This document shows positions 8,606 to 18,668 of a stretch of DNA of 64,000 bases, piece by piece. A model generated the notes under the pieces. The model saw only the letters and a program-made list of their open reading frames with translations. It did not search any database and was not told the origin of the DNA. The first letter of the stretch is position 1. The number at the start of each line of letters is the position of its first letter. Source of the DNA: Owenweeksia sp965214115 (lineage in GTDB: Bacteria > Bacteroidota > Bacteroidia > Flavobacteriales > Schleiferiaceae). The stretch spans positions 124,001 to 188,000 of the forward strand of contig CBDCAU010000009.1 in assembly GCA_965214115.1 (NCBI GenBank), read 5' to 3'. Position numbers and translations under genes: made by a program.

Positions 8606-9322
8606 ATGTCTGAAAAACCCGATTTCTCCGGCCTCAAGGCGATGTTCATCAATTGCACTTTGAAAAAAAGTCCGCGGCAAAGCCACACCAAAGGTTTGAT
8701 GGACGTGTCGATGGACATTATGCGGAAGGAGGGCGTGGAAGTGGACTACCTCCGCGCGGTGGATTTCGACATTGCCTTTGGCGTGCAGCCCGATATGACG
8801 GAAGAAGGCTGGGACAAAGACGACTGGCCGGACATTTCCCAAAGAATATTGGATGCGGATATTTTGGTCATCGGCACGCCCATTTGGCTGGGCGAAAAAT
8901 CGTCCGTCTGCAACTTGGTCATCGAAAGGCTTTACGCGCTTGGGGGAAAATTGAACGACAAAGGGCAGTCTATTTTTTATGGGCGCGCGGGCGGTTGCAT
9001 CATCACCGGAAACGAAGACGGCATCAAACATTGCGCGCACAGCATTCTGTACGGATTGCAACATTTGGGCTACACCATTCCGCCCCAAGCGGACGCCGGC
9101 TGGATAGGCGAGGCGGGGCCGGGGCCGAGCTATTTGGATGAAAATTCCGGCGGCGAAGAAAATGAATTTACCCAGCGCAACACGGTTTTTATGACGTGGA
9201 ATTTGATGCACACGGCCAAGATTTTCAAGGACTTGGGCGGCTTTCCCGCTTACGGCAACCAGCGCGATAAGTGGAAGGCGGGCAGTAATTTTGGGCATCC
9301 CAATCCGGAGTACCGTGATTGA
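8606..9322 (+). CDS. flavodoxin-fold NAD(P)H-dependent oxidoreductase
   Basis: A 238-aa soluble protein of the NADPH-dependent FMN reductase/WrbA-like superfamily. The flavodoxin-like FMN phosphate loop is near the N-terminus (AMFINCTLKKSPRQSHT), ILVIGTPIWLGEKSSVCNLVIERL is the characteristic second flavin-binding segment, and AGGCIITGNEDG is the third. No signal peptide, so cytoplasmic. Likely a flavin-dependent reductase of quinones or other small electrophiles (family inference; substrate unknown). It stands alone between two intergenic repeat regions. Confidence 0.8.
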   Translation: MSEKPDFSGLKAMFINCTLKKSPRQSHTKGLMDVSMDIMRKEGVEVDYLRAVDFDIAFGVQPDMTEEGWDKDDWPDISQRILDADILVIGTPIWLGEKSSVCNLVIERLYALGGKLNDKGQSIFYGRAGGCIITGNEDGIKHCAHSILYGLQHLGYTIPPQADAGWIGEAGPGPSYLDENSGGEENEFTQRNTVFMTWNLMHTAKIFKDLGGFPAYGNQRDKWKAGSNFGHPNPEYRD

Positions 9323-9367
9323 ACGGGAGCGCGGCAAGCACTTTTTTTTAGAAAGATCCAGCCAATA

Positions 9368-9435
9368 TATGACCCCGATGGGGTCATAGAATGCTCAAAA
9401 TATTATGCTACAAATATGTGATGCCTACGGCATCC
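9368..9435. repeat. intergenic palindromes (tatgaccccgatggggtcata and gatgcctacggcatc)
   Basis: Two short palindromes, 9368-9388 and ~9419-9433, lie in the 284-bp gap before the MORN gene. They resemble in design the palindromes within the elements at 1553-1761 and 34718-34922. Nothing else was recognised in 9323-9606. Confidence 0.55.
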
Positions 9436-9606
9436 AAAATCAAACACAAAATATTGACTTTCAATGATTTAGATTGTTTGTATGGATTATTTAAGAATCG
9501 AACTCAGGTTATTTGGTAGGAAAAGATCCTTTATCGCGCCGTCGATTCCTTTTGAGGCGGCATTCATCCTTCTATGATTTGTCCGTATTTCCGAAATTGC
9601 GGCACT

Positions 9607-12600
9607 ATGTTCTACTATTTTAATCGCAAGGGTTTTTGGGGGCTGGTATTAATGTTAGGAGTTTTTCCAGTTTTCGCCCAAACGGTGGATACCGTAAAAT
9701 ATCCCCACGGCGACATCGCCCGACTAATCACCACCGAAGGCAACCAGAAAACCGTGCGGGAATTCCGTTCCGGCGGTCGGTTGGAATCGGTATCTCCTTA
9801 TAAAGACGGGCAGCTTGATGGCAAGCGCACCATTTATTACAGCAATGGCAAGGTGGAAGAAATAGCGCACTATGAGAACGGACTGCGATCGGGCAGTTTC
9901 AAAAATTATTGGGCGGAGGAAAAGCTACGAAGCAAGCTGAACTATAAAGTTTTTACGGTGAACGGCGAGCGGCAAAGCCTGCTGCACGGCGAGGCGAAAT
10001 ATTACACCCGCGAAGGATTTTTGCAAAATGAGGCCACTTATGAAAAAGGCTTGAAATCAGGCACTTGGAAGGAATATGACCGCTACGGGAAACTGCACGA
10101 GGAAAAGGAATACAAAGAGGACAAAGTACACGGCGAATGGCTGACCTACCATCCCAATGGAAAGCTAAAATTCAAGCAAAACTACTATGCGGAAATGCGG
10201 GTGGGCGACGTGCTGTATCAAAACGTAACCCACGGAAAACAAGTGGAATTCTACCAAAACGGGCAAAAGAAATCCGAACGGGAAATGGAATGGGGCCGGC
10301 CGGTAGGCACGTGGAGCGAGTATCACCCAAACGGCCAACTCCGCTACCGGGCGGAATTTAGCGCGGACGGGCAAACGCGACAGTCGGTGAGCTACGACGA
10401 GCAAGGCCGCAAAACGGGCGAGGGCACGCAAAAACTGTTGAAACAGGAAAACCGCGCCGACCGCTGGGAGGAAGACGGAAAAGTGACCGCGTGGCGAAAC
10501 GGCAATCTGCAAAGCGTGGCCCACTACCGGATGGGCAAAAGGCACGGCCTCTCCAAAGCTTACTACGATGATGGCACCTTGGAACGCAGCGGGGAATTCC
10601 AAGACGGGGAGCAAATCGGCACCCACCAACTTTTTTGGCCAGATGGCAGCCCGCGCACCACTGAAACCAACGTGGAAATTACCTACGAAAGCGGCCGCAA
10701 AGCAATCGTAAGAGACGGCTGGCACCGCCGCTGGACGGAACAGGGGGACTTGATAGCGGAAGCTTTTTATTACAAAGACCGCGACCCCGTTTACCAAGCT
10801 TCGCACGATGAGGCCACGGGCAAACTCATTTTGATGCGATACCCTGCCATCGGCTGGCGACTTGAATTTTACCCCGATGGCGGCTTACAGAAAGAGCAGT
10901 TGAAAGGCTATAATTACCGCTTTTTCATCAACGGAGCGGTGAACCAGATTCAGCTTTACGGCGTGGAAGGCCAAGGCACCAGCACCTATACCTTTGTGGG
11001 CGACCATCAACGGGTTTCCCGCACGGGGCATAGCGGTTTGACTTACGATGCGCCAATCGAAAACATTCGCGACTTTTTTTTCAACCCCTCTGAAAATTCC
11101 TTTTACCAAAATTTTAATGACGGCTCTTTCAAAATAAAATACAGCAACGGGCAAACCCGCTTGGCGGGAAAAATCAGCGGCAAGCTGCCGCAGGGCGACT
11201 GGGTTTTTTACAGCCCTTTTGGGGAGGTTCTGGCGTTTTCACAGTATAAAAACGGACTCGCCCACGGTCTTTCTTACGAGAGAAAACTGAACGGCGACAC
11301 CCTTTCCAAAAGCCAAAACCACCAAGGCGCGGCGCTGGAAACTTACACCTATTTTAACAACGAGGCCGCACTTATCAGCCGCACCGATAGCAGCGGAAAG
11401 CGCTACCTGACAAGGGAATATCACGAAAACGGCCAGCCCAAAAACCGCAAAAACTTGCGCACGGGCGAGTACACCAGTTGGTATCCCAACGGGCAAATAA
11501 GCGAAGACGGCCAAATGATGGACGCGCAGGAAAAACTGTTTTTAAAAAGGAGTTTTTATGAAAATGGGCAACTGCGCGGACGGGTGATGGAGAAGGCCGG
11601 CAAAATGGAAGGCGAATACCGTTATTATTATGAAGACGGGCAACCGCAGTTAGAAGCATTTTATGAAAATGGCCAGCTCAACGGCACTTTCACGGCTTAC
11701 TTGCCGGATGGAAAATTGCGCCTCAAAGGGAAAGTGGTGAACGATAAAAAGCAGGGCCATTGGCTGCTGCGGGAAGATGGCGAACTGGAAGAAGTGTATT
11801 TTGAAAATGACAAGAGGGTAGTGGCCCCGCCCGCCGCCGCCTGTGATTGTATCGATACCGCCGTCCCCGTTTCGCGTTGGAATTACGTGAATTTTGTAAA
11901 GAAGCTGGCCAAATACGATGAGATAGACTGGCAACTTTTCCCCTTCCTGCAGCCCCTGGATTCCACTGTTTACAACCAGCTCGCTTTTGTGGTCGGCCCC
12001 AGTTTGGAAGAGCATTCCGGCTATTTTCAATTGTACAGTTTTGGCGAGGTGGTGCTGGGACTCAAAAGCAACAGCCAAAGCCGCTTGCTCCTCACGCCCT
12101 GCCACACCAAGGGCTTCTATTCGCGGATGGAATTCAATTACTTCCTCAACCCCTTGCGGCCGGAAGATTACTATGTAAACGTGGGGTCGGGGAAATGTGC
12201 CTACCAGTTTCAAAACCCCGCGCTTTCGCAGGAAAATGCGGTGGGCTGGCTGTCCTTTCGTTTGGAGGTGGACGATGTGGAATTTAACGTACCCGACCAC
12301 ATCGCCACCCAGCCCGAACTGCCCGAAGTTTGTTTTGAAACCATCGCCACCAAAGCGGGCAAGTGGCGATTGGACAGCGGCCGCGCCAAACCGCTGCTGC
12401 GCCAGCGCCCCGTGGATGCGGTTCACGGGCGCGGCACTTACAACGAAGCGCCCTTTGATTTTGGATTTTTGTCGGAAGGCCCCGCAAAAGACACCGTCAA
12501 CGGAATGGTGTTTTTGGAAGCGGCCGGTGGGCTTACTATCAAAAAACGGGAACTGCCTTTCACTTCCAACAACCTGTGGCTGACCGATACGTGGGCGGGC

Positions 12601-12801
12601 GGCGAGATGGTTTTTGAGATGGGCGCGGAGAATCCGGAGGGCTATTCGCTAAAGGACAGCGAGGGAAAATTTCACGATTTTGAAAAAGAAGAACTGCTGG
12701 AAAATTTGCAGCAAAACAATTTTGAAAACCTAAAACTGGAAGTGCTGGAACAGCAGCAAAAACTGCGCGTGCTTTTCTTCCTGCCCACCTCGTCCCAATG
12801 A
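9607..12801 (+). CDS. exported MORN/YwqK-repeat protein, copy A
   Basis: About 1064 aa. A signal peptide (MFYYFNRKGFWGLVLMLGVFPVFAQ) is followed by some 700 residues of MORN/YwqK-type repeats, with recurring Y..NG....E..Y.NG...G.....Y..DG units such as YYSNGKVEEIAHYENG and YHPNGQLRYRAEF. From about residue 746 a separate ~300-residue domain begins with CDCIDTA and includes PCHTKGFYSRM. MORN-like repeats form beta-hairpin solenoids; YwqK is an antitoxin in Bacillus, but no toxin-like gene is visible and this protein is exported. The closest relative in the window is the gene at 23168-26464, which has the same layout (C-x-C-x-D-T-A at residue ~748). Its stop overlaps the next start by 4 nt (ATGA). 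The ATG at 9607 is preferred over one at 9574 because it places the signal peptide at the N-terminus. Confidence 0.8.
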   Translation: MFYYFNRKGFWGLVLMLGVFPVFAQTVDTVKYPHGDIARLITTEGNQKTVREFRSGGRLESVSPYKDGQLDGKRTIYYSNGKVEEIAHYENGLRSGSFKNYWAEEKLRSKLNYKVFTVNGERQSLLHGEAKYYTREGFLQNEATYEKGLKSGTWKEYDRYGKLHEEKEYKEDKVHGEWLTYHPNGKLKFKQNYYAEMRVGDVLYQNVTHGKQVEFYQNGQKKSEREMEWGRPVGTWSEYHPNGQLRYRAEFSADGQTRQSVSYDEQGRKTGEGTQKLLKQENRADRWEEDGKVTAWRNGNLQSVAHYRMGKRHGLSKAYYDDGTLERSGEFQDGEQIGTHQLFWPDGSPRTTETNVEITYESGRKAIVRDGWHRRWTEQGDLIAEAFYYKDRDPVYQASHDEATGKLILMRYPAIGWRLEFYPDGGLQKEQLKGYNYRFFINGAVNQIQLYGVEGQGTSTYTFVGDHQRVSRTGHSGLTYDAPIENIRDFFFNPSENSFYQNFNDGSFKIKYSNGQTRLAGKISGKLPQGDWVFYSPFGEVLAFSQYKNGLAHGLSYERKLNGDTLSKSQNHQGAALETYTYFNNEAALISRTDSSGKRYLTREYHENGQPKNRKNLRTGEYTSWYPNGQISEDGQMMDAQEKLFLKRSFYENGQLRGRVMEKAGKMEGEYRYYYEDGQPQLEAFYENGQLNGTFTAYLPDGKLRLKGKVVNDKKQGHWLLREDGELEEVYFENDKRVVAPPAAACDCIDTAVPVSRWNYVNFVKKLAKYDEIDWQLFPFLQPLDSTVYNQLAFVVGPSLEEHSGYFQLYSFGEVVLGLKSNSQSRLLLTPCHTKGFYSRMEFNYFLNPLRPEDYYVNVGSGKCAYQFQNPALSQENAVGWLSFRLEVDDVEFNVPDHIATQPELPEVCFETIATKAGKWRLDSGRAKPLLRQRPVDAVHGRGTYNEAPFDFGFLSEGPAKDTVNGMVFLEAAGGLTIKKRELPFTSNNLWLTDTWAGGEMVFEMGAENPEGYSLKDSEGKFHDFEKEELLENLQQNNFENLKLEVLEQQQKLRVLFFLPTSSQ

Positions 12802-14048
12802 AATTTTCCATTTCTAAAATTCTCGGTTTGTTGATGTTGGCGGCCTTCTCTGCCAAGGCTCAGCCCGGCGACCTTCTTTACGACCATTTTACGGGCGACA
12901 CCATTTATCTGGAAACTTATCTGACGGATATTGACCCCCTCGAACGACGCGATTTTATCATTAGCGGGAAAAACGCGAGCGAGGCCGCGCAGCAAAAAAT
13001 GGCGCGCCATTTCCGCGAGCGGTGGCGTTCGGAGGCCTATCAAAACGAAATAAAAGCGCACGCCGAAAAGATGGAGGCCCTTTATCTGGAAAGGTATGAG
13101 CAAAAGAAAGCGACCCACTTGGAACTGATCGACCGGCACTTTTATCCGCTGTCTTACGCTAACAATATTTTGACTCTGCAAGAAAACACCAGCTACCGCA
13201 CCAACTGGCGTTACCGGCAGATGACCTTGCAACGGCTTTTTTATTTTAATGTGAAAACGGGGAAAATGCAGCGGGAGCCGGAGTTGCTGGCGTTTACGGA
13301 CACCGTTCGGCTGCGGCGGTTGATGCCGACCCAATACTTTTTGGAAACCCAAAAACTGCCCGATATTCGGGAAAACCAACGCGACTCCTCCTTGAAAGTG
13401 GAGGCGGAAAATTATTTCTACGATCAATATTATGGGGAAGAAGACACGCTGTACGTCTTTCGGCTCGATTCGGGGATAGCGCGCGGCTTCCGGCGTTTTT
13501 CATTTGGGGATGCCCGCCTGTGGTGGACCGGCGCGGGGCTGATGGTTTGCGTGGACCAGTTCTTTTTTGAAGAGCATCCGCTAGCCGCGTATCCTTTTCA
13601 GGTGCACATTCCTTATGATAAAATCAAAGGCGTTTTTAAACCTACTGCGTTTTACGCTTTCGCAGAAAACCTGCGATTGCCCGAAACGCGCCTCCGAAAT
13701 TTTAGCGATGACTGGCCGCCCGGCGAGCTGTATTATTTTAATGAAGTGGATGTTTTGGAAATGCCGGATGCCGATAAAGAAGAACTCTATGTGATAAGCG
13801 GAGAGGCGGGCGACGGCGGCGATACCATTTACCGTATGCGCTACCGCCATCAAAAATTGTGGGAAGTGAATGGGTCAAACCCTTACGAAGGAGAGGAAAG
13901 TATTGCCACCTACCGCTGGGAGGGCGGGCAGTTAGCTGCGATGCAATATCAGAAAATCCGCCTAAGCCAAGAGCCGGATACCACCGTTTTTTTTTGTGCG
14001 CTACGCCTACGATGGCCATCGCAATCTCGCCAATGCTTGGAAATTTGA
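12798..14048 (+). CDS. exported partner of MORN protein, copy A (frameshifted, N-terminal part)
   Basis: Signal peptide MKFSISKILGLLMLAAFSAKAQ, then a novel ~400-residue region. Around residues 235-275 the WWTGAGLMV..F.....PL..YPFQVHIPYDKIKG segment resembles the DUF3298/RsiV C-terminal domain (weak inference). The frame runs off after TTVFF into 17 unrelated residues and a stop at 14046-14048. Removing one T from the T9 tract at 13987-13995 restores the frame and joins it to the fragment at 13996-14505, giving ~568 aa, close to the 575-aa paralog at 21444-23171. The gene starts inside the stop of the MORN gene. Either a genuine mutation, a phase-variable tract or a sequencing error. Confidence 0.7.
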   Translation: MKFSISKILGLLMLAAFSAKAQPGDLLYDHFTGDTIYLETYLTDIDPLERRDFIISGKNASEAAQQKMARHFRERWRSEAYQNEIKAHAEKMEALYLERYEQKKATHLELIDRHFYPLSYANNILTLQENTSYRTNWRYRQMTLQRLFYFNVKTGKMQREPELLAFTDTVRLRRLMPTQYFLETQKLPDIRENQRDSSLKVEAENYFYDQYYGEEDTLYVFRLDSGIARGFRRFSFGDARLWWTGAGLMVCVDQFFFEEHPLAAYPFQVHIPYDKIKGVFKPTAFYAFAENLRLPETRLRNFSDDWPPGELYYFNEVDVLEMPDADKEELYVISGEAGDGGDTIYRMRYRHQKLWEVNGSNPYEGEESIATYRWEGGQLAAMQYQKIRLSQEPDTTVFFCALRLRWPSQSRQCLEI

Positions 14049-14505
14049 GCGGGGTCGCTACGAGTTCAATCATTGGATGTACGCGGGCCAAAGTGTGCTG
14101 AACATTCAATATTCACCATTCGGGAATGCCGCGGAGGCCACCACCCATTATTTTACCGAAGACACCATTTGCGTCAAAAAATATTACCATAGCGATATGG
14201 ATTGCGGGAGCTACTACCCCACCCCTTCCGGCTTGGCCGATTACAATTATCCCCAAGAAATGCAAGGGGTCGCTTATTTATATAATGAAAAAATGCAGCC
14301 CTTGCAGGAACTGGAACACCAACATTATGTGCTCTATACTTATGATGATCAGGGCCGCCTCAAACAAAAAAGGTACTACGCCAGCAACAAACTTTCGCGT
14401 CAAGTGGGGTTCGAATATATTGGCAAAGAAGAGTTTCCTTCCAAAATGACCACCATCTGGGGAGACAATTCCGGCCGGTCTATCCATCGGTTCGTCAGTC
14501 CGTAA
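13996..14505 (+). pseudogene. C-terminal part of the frameshifted partner protein, copy A
   Basis: Continues the previous gene in another frame: VRYAYDGHRNLANAWKF.. follows directly on ..TTVFF if the T9 tract had eight T. It carries YD-type repeat-like segments (LYTYDDQGRLKQKRYY, also found as LLYYDADGRLKEIT in the paralog near 21600). A few residues after that shared segment it ends RSIHRFVSP. No independent promoter or signal peptide, so it is unlikely to be its own gene. Confidence 0.65.
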
Positions 14506-14588
14506 ATTTGGATGGAAAATTAATTTAAAACATTGGCCATCAATATTTTAAATCGTATTCAAAATTCTATAGCGTGGGTTGGTTCTAA

Positions 14589-16613
14589 ATGCGTTTGCCT
14601 TTGCGGAAAATCTTTCACCATCATCAAAAGGAAGAATTTCCCTTACCTTCCGCCATCCAATATTTTTTTAATAAAAACGAAACCCACGTGGCAAGCCGTT
14701 TTTTCATTGTCCTAATCATTTGCTTATCAGGTTTTTATAAAATGGATGCCGCCCACCTCATCGGCGGCGACATTTCCTACACCTGCCTGGGCGGCAATGC
14801 CTACGCCATAAAACTGCGCATTTACCGCGACTGCGCGGGCGGCGGTGCCCAGTTCGATGCCAACGCGTTCATCGCCATTTACGACACGGCGGATAATTTG
14901 ATCGCCACGCTCGCCCCCGCTTTGGGAGCTATTATCAAAGTTTCCACCGATTCTACCGGCAATCCCTGCGTCACCGCGCCGCCCGGCCTCTGCTCGGAAT
15001 ACACCGATTATTTCGACACCATCCAACTGCCGCCCGTGCCCGGCGGCTACGTCATCACCCACCAGCGGTGTTGCCGCAATTCGGGAATTACCAATATCAA
15101 CAGCATGGGCATCGGCAATACCTACACCGTCAGCATTCCCAGTATGGATACCACTTGCAATTCCTCGCCGCAGTTCGTAGGCGTGGCGCCGGTGGTGATC
15201 TGCCTCAACAAAAATTTTGAACTGCCCCTCACCGTGGCCGAACCGGACGGCGATTCATTGTATTTTGAATTTTGTGAAATCTTGAACGGGGGGGCTTCCA
15301 GCGGCGGCGGTGGAAATCCTTGCCTCACGGTAGTGCCCAATCCGCCCTGCCCCCCGCCCTACGATACCATTCCGTTTGTCGCGCCTTTTTCCAGCGGTGT
15401 CCCTATTCCGTCCAGCCCCACCGTTACGGTGAATCCCCAGACGGGGCTGCTCAGCGGGCGGCCCACCCAGATTGGTCAATTTGCCGTGGGGGTTTGCGTT
15501 ACCGAATATCGCAACGGCCTGCCGCTCAGCACCGTACGTTTGGATTATCAATTCAACGTTACCAGTTGCATCTCCACGGTTGTCAGCGATTTTGTGACCC
15601 CCGTGGAAGACCCTGAAATCCTGTGCGACGGGCTTTTGGTTCATTTTGAAAACGAGAGCCAAAACGCCGCAGCCGTCTTTTGGGATTTTGGCGACCCCAC
15701 CACTTTGAACGACACTTCCAGTTTGGACACCCCCTCCTATTTTTATAATATCGCTGGGCAATACACCGTCACGCTCATCGCCGATCCAAGCTCGCCCTGC
15801 GGAGATACCACCACTTTTGTTTTTGATGTGCAGCCGCGCGTCAATCCCGAATTCCGCGACAGCGGCATTTACTGTTTGGAGGCCAACGAAATTTTCTTCC
15901 GGCCGCTCCCCAACTTCTACCCCGCCGATGCGGATTTCTCGTGGGATTTTGGGGCGGACGCTTCCCCCGGCTCAGATTCGGTTTTCCAGCCCGGCCCAGT
16001 TTCTTATTCTTCGCCCGGCGAGAAGTTTGTCACCTTCACCGTCCGCTACGGTGTTTGTGAAAAAATTTATACTGACTCTTTGGAAATCAGTAATTTAAGT
16101 GTCGGTGTGGATGCCGGGGCGGATCAAATAATCGACTTCGGCGAAATCATTCAACTCAATGCTTCGGGCGGGGATTTTTACGAATGGTCGGCCAGCACAC
16201 CCGTATTTTTTGCGAATGTTTTGAGCGGCGCCACCACGGTGCGCATCCCTCGGGCGGAGGACGATACCGTAACTTTTTATGTGGAAGCCAGCGATGAATT
16301 GGGCTGCGCTGGGCGGGATTCACTGCAGGTTTTCCTGCGTCCGCCAGAACCTTCTACCATCAATTATTTTTCGCCCAACGGCGATGGCATCAACGACTTT
16401 TTGGATGTCAGCAATTTGAACCCCAATGGCGATTGCGCCTTGCACATCCTCAACCGCTGGGGGGCGGAAGTTTTTATCAAAGAAAATTACCAAAACGACT
16501 GGAATGGCACCAACCGCGGCGGCAACCCGCTGCCGGACGGCACTTATTATTTCCTGTTGGATTGCCCTGAAACGAAACTTTTCAAAGCTCCGGTTACCCT
16601 CGTGCGTTGGTAA
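14589..16613 (+). CDS. PKD-containing surface protein with gliding-motility-associated CHU_C domain
   Basis: Up to 674 aa. A hydrophobic signal (FFIVLIICLSGFYKMDAAHLIGGD) begins 34 residues after the ATG, so an in-frame GTG at 14688 may be the true start. The AHLIGGDISYTCLG.. N-terminal region is common in Saprospirales surface proteins. Two PKD-like units follow (VFWDFGDP near residue 365; FSWDFGADASPGSD near 455). The C-terminus NYFSPNGDGINDF...LHILNRWGAEVF...WNGTNRGG.LPDGTYYFLL is the CHU_C/T9SS type B sorting domain, which directs export by the type IX system and surface attachment. Function is probably adhesive or structural. Confidence 0.88.
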   Translation: MRLPLRKIFHHHQKEEFPLPSAIQYFFNKNETHVASRFFIVLIICLSGFYKMDAAHLIGGDISYTCLGGNAYAIKLRIYRDCAGGGAQFDANAFIAIYDTADNLIATLAPALGAIIKVSTDSTGNPCVTAPPGLCSEYTDYFDTIQLPPVPGGYVITHQRCCRNSGITNINSMGIGNTYTVSIPSMDTTCNSSPQFVGVAPVVICLNKNFELPLTVAEPDGDSLYFEFCEILNGGASSGGGGNPCLTVVPNPPCPPPYDTIPFVAPFSSGVPIPSSPTVTVNPQTGLLSGRPTQIGQFAVGVCVTEYRNGLPLSTVRLDYQFNVTSCISTVVSDFVTPVEDPEILCDGLLVHFENESQNAAAVFWDFGDPTTLNDTSSLDTPSYFYNIAGQYTVTLIADPSSPCGDTTTFVFDVQPRVNPEFRDSGIYCLEANEIFFRPLPNFYPADADFSWDFGADASPGSDSVFQPGPVSYSSPGEKFVTFTVRYGVCEKIYTDSLEISNLSVGVDAGADQIIDFGEIIQLNASGGDFYEWSASTPVFFANVLSGATTVRIPRAEDDTVTFYVEASDELGCAGRDSLQVFLRPPEPSTINYFSPNGDGINDFLDVSNLNPNGDCALHILNRWGAEVFIKENYQNDWNGTNRGGNPLPDGTYYFLLDCPETKLFKAPVTLVRW

Positions 16614-16657
16614 TTTCTTTTTGTCAATTTTCAATAAAAATTTTCCCTGTTTTTTGA

Positions 16658-18265
16658 ATGAGAAAATTCGCGCTATTTTTTATAGGTTTAGTAGTAGCTT
16701 GTTCTTCGAAAAAAGAATACGATGATTCCCAAATTTTTCGCTACAACGAATCGGCCGGCATCACCTCGCTCGACCCACATTTCGCCCGAAACCAAGCCAA
16801 TATTTGGGCCACCCATCAGATTTTCAACGGCTTGGTGCAGATGGACAATGACCTGAACCTGCAGCCTTGCATTGCCAAACGGTGGGAAATATTAGACAGC
16901 GGTTTCACCTATAAATTTTATTTGCGAGACGATGTTTTCTTTCATCAAAATGAATGTTTTGATACTAAAAAACGTAAAGTTGTAGCGCAGGATTTTGTGT
17001 ATAGTTTTGAGCGGTTGCGGGATAAAAACCTCGCCGCGCCGGGCAGTTGGGTGTTTCAAAACGTCCAAAATTTTGAAGCTGAAAATGACTCTGTTTTCAT
17101 CATCAAATTGGCAACTCCTTTTCCACCCTTTTTGGGTTTGCTTTCGATGCAATACTGTTCGGTGATTCCGGAAGAAGCCATCGACTTTTACGGCGATGAT
17201 TTCCGCGAAAACCCCGTGGGGACGGGCCCGTTTTATTTCAAGCTGTGGTCGGCGAACGAAAAGTTGGTGCTGCGCCGCAATCGCGATTATTTTGAGAAGG
17301 ATGAAAACGGTCAGCAACTTCCTTATTTAGAGGCGGTTGCAATTAGTTTTATTCCCGACAAACAGTCCGCCTTTATGGAATTCGTAAAAGGAAAACTGGA
17401 TTTGGTTTCGGGTTTGGACGCTTCTTATAAAGATGAAATCCTGACCTACGCCGGGGAATTGCAGCCTAAATACCAAGATCGTTTTGAAGTATATCGACAG
17501 CCGTATTTGAATACCGAATACTTGGCTTTTTTGGTAGATTCTTCCGCCGAATCCGTGCAAAATTCTCCAATTTTAGATACAAAAATTAGGCAGGCGATTA
17601 ACTATGGTTTTGATCGAAAAAAAATGATGCGCTATTTGCGCAATAATATTGGAACGCCTGCCGAGGCGGGGATGATTCCCAAAGGATTGCCGTCTTACCA
17701 TCCCGAAAAGGTAAAAGGCTACGAATACAATCCCGAAAAAGCCAAGCAACTTTTGGCGGAAGCGGGTTTCCCAAACGGCGCCGGGCTGCCGGAAATTCCT
17801 TTGCAAACCAATCCTTCCTATTTGGATTTATGCGAATACATTCAGGGCGAACTGGCGCGCATCGGATTGAAAATCAGGGTGGAAACTACTCCGCCATCTA
17901 CTTTGCGCCAAGCGGTGGCCACATCCAAAGTTCCTTTTTTCCGCGCCAGTTGGATTGGCGATTATCCCGATGGGGAAAATTATTTGTCGCTTTTTTATTC
18001 GGAAAATTTTGCGCCCAACGGCCCGAATTATACGCACTTTTCCAATGAAATATTTGACAGTTTATACCAAGCCGCCTATCAAATTTCAGATATTAAAAAC
18101 CGGATTGATTTATATCAAAAAATGGATAGTTTGATTATTGAAAATGCGCCTGTCGTTCCACTTTATTACGATCAAGTTTTGCGTTTTTATCCGAATACTA
18201 TCGAAGGACTGGAAGGGAATGCGATGAATCTTCTAAGTTTGAAAAAAGTGAAAAAAAGCAACTAA
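16658..18265 (+). CDS. ABC transporter peptide/nickel-type substrate-binding lipoprotein (SBP_bac_5)
   Basis: A 535-aa protein with lipobox VVAC (C15-16 region of MRKFALFFIGLVVAC). The hallmark segments of the OppA/DppA family are present: GITSLDPHFARNQANIWATHQIFNGLV, the FYLRDDVFFHQNECF segment, the NPVGTGPFYFKLW motif, AINYGFDRKKMM, and NAPVVPLYYDQVLRFYP near the C-terminus. It would capture oligopeptides (or a related solute) at the membrane for an ABC importer. No permease or ATPase genes are adjacent, so it is an orphan binding protein here. Solute identity is inferred only at family level. Confidence 0.88.
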   Translation: MRKFALFFIGLVVACSSKKEYDDSQIFRYNESAGITSLDPHFARNQANIWATHQIFNGLVQMDNDLNLQPCIAKRWEILDSGFTYKFYLRDDVFFHQNECFDTKKRKVVAQDFVYSFERLRDKNLAAPGSWVFQNVQNFEAENDSVFIIKLATPFPPFLGLLSMQYCSVIPEEAIDFYGDDFRENPVGTGPFYFKLWSANEKLVLRRNRDYFEKDENGQQLPYLEAVAISFIPDKQSAFMEFVKGKLDLVSGLDASYKDEILTYAGELQPKYQDRFEVYRQPYLNTEYLAFLVDSSAESVQNSPILDTKIRQAINYGFDRKKMMRYLRNNIGTPAEAGMIPKGLPSYHPEKVKGYEYNPEKAKQLLAEAGFPNGAGLPEIPLQTNPSYLDLCEYIQGELARIGLKIRVETTPPSTLRQAVATSKVPFFRASWIGDYPDGENYLSLFYSENFAPNGPNYTHFSNEIFDSLYQAAYQISDIKNRIDLYQKMDSLIIENAPVVPLYYDQVLRFYPNTIEGLEGNAMNLLSLKKVKKSN

Positions 18266-18286
18266 AAATTTTAAAGCGAAAAAGTC

Positions 18287-18667
18287 TTAGATTTTTTCCT
18301 CCAAATAATTCCGCAGATCGCGAAAGGCTGGGAATATTACCTCGCGTATTTCCCATTGTTGCTTCATCAGTTTTTCGGCGTCGCAGTCCACTTCAATTTG
18401 CTTTTTTTGATTGAGCTTGGCGCGCAGTTCCACTTGCTGGTTCACCCGCTGGTGTACATTTTCCAAAAGATTTCCGGCGGGCTTTTCTTGTTTGTTTTCA
18501 TCTAAATATAGCGCCAGCGAAAGCCAGCCCTTCTCAATCATTTCTTTGACCTGCTCGGCCACATACTCGCGATTCTCTTCTGCCACGGAGGGCATCTGAA
18601 ACGCGCGCTCCACCTGCTGGTAGGCTTCTTCAAATTTGCCAAACGGCACTTTCCAATCTTCTTCCAT
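18287..18667 (-). CDS. hypothetical cytoplasmic protein downstream of nhaC
   Basis: 126 aa if started at the ATG at 18667, one base past the nhaC stop; a longer frame reaches into nhaC and is less likely. The protein is charged and predicted almost wholly helical (EEAYQQVERAFQM, YVAEQVKEMIEKG, HQRVNQQVELRAKLNQKKQIEV), with no signal or membrane segment. The tight spacing says it is in the nhaC operon. I do not recognise the family. Confidence 0.65.
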   Translation of the reverse strand: MEEDWKVPFGKFEEAYQQVERAFQMPSVAEENREYVAEQVKEMIEKGWLSLALYLDENKQEKPAGNLLENVHQRVNQQVELRAKLNQKKQIEVDCDAEKLMKQQWEIREVIFPAFRDLRNYLEEKI

Positions 18668-18668
18668 C

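Noticed and set aside
9607..12801. Toxin-antitoxin assignment from YwqK-like repeats
   Set aside because: The protein is exported and ~1060 aa; no toxin-like neighbour.
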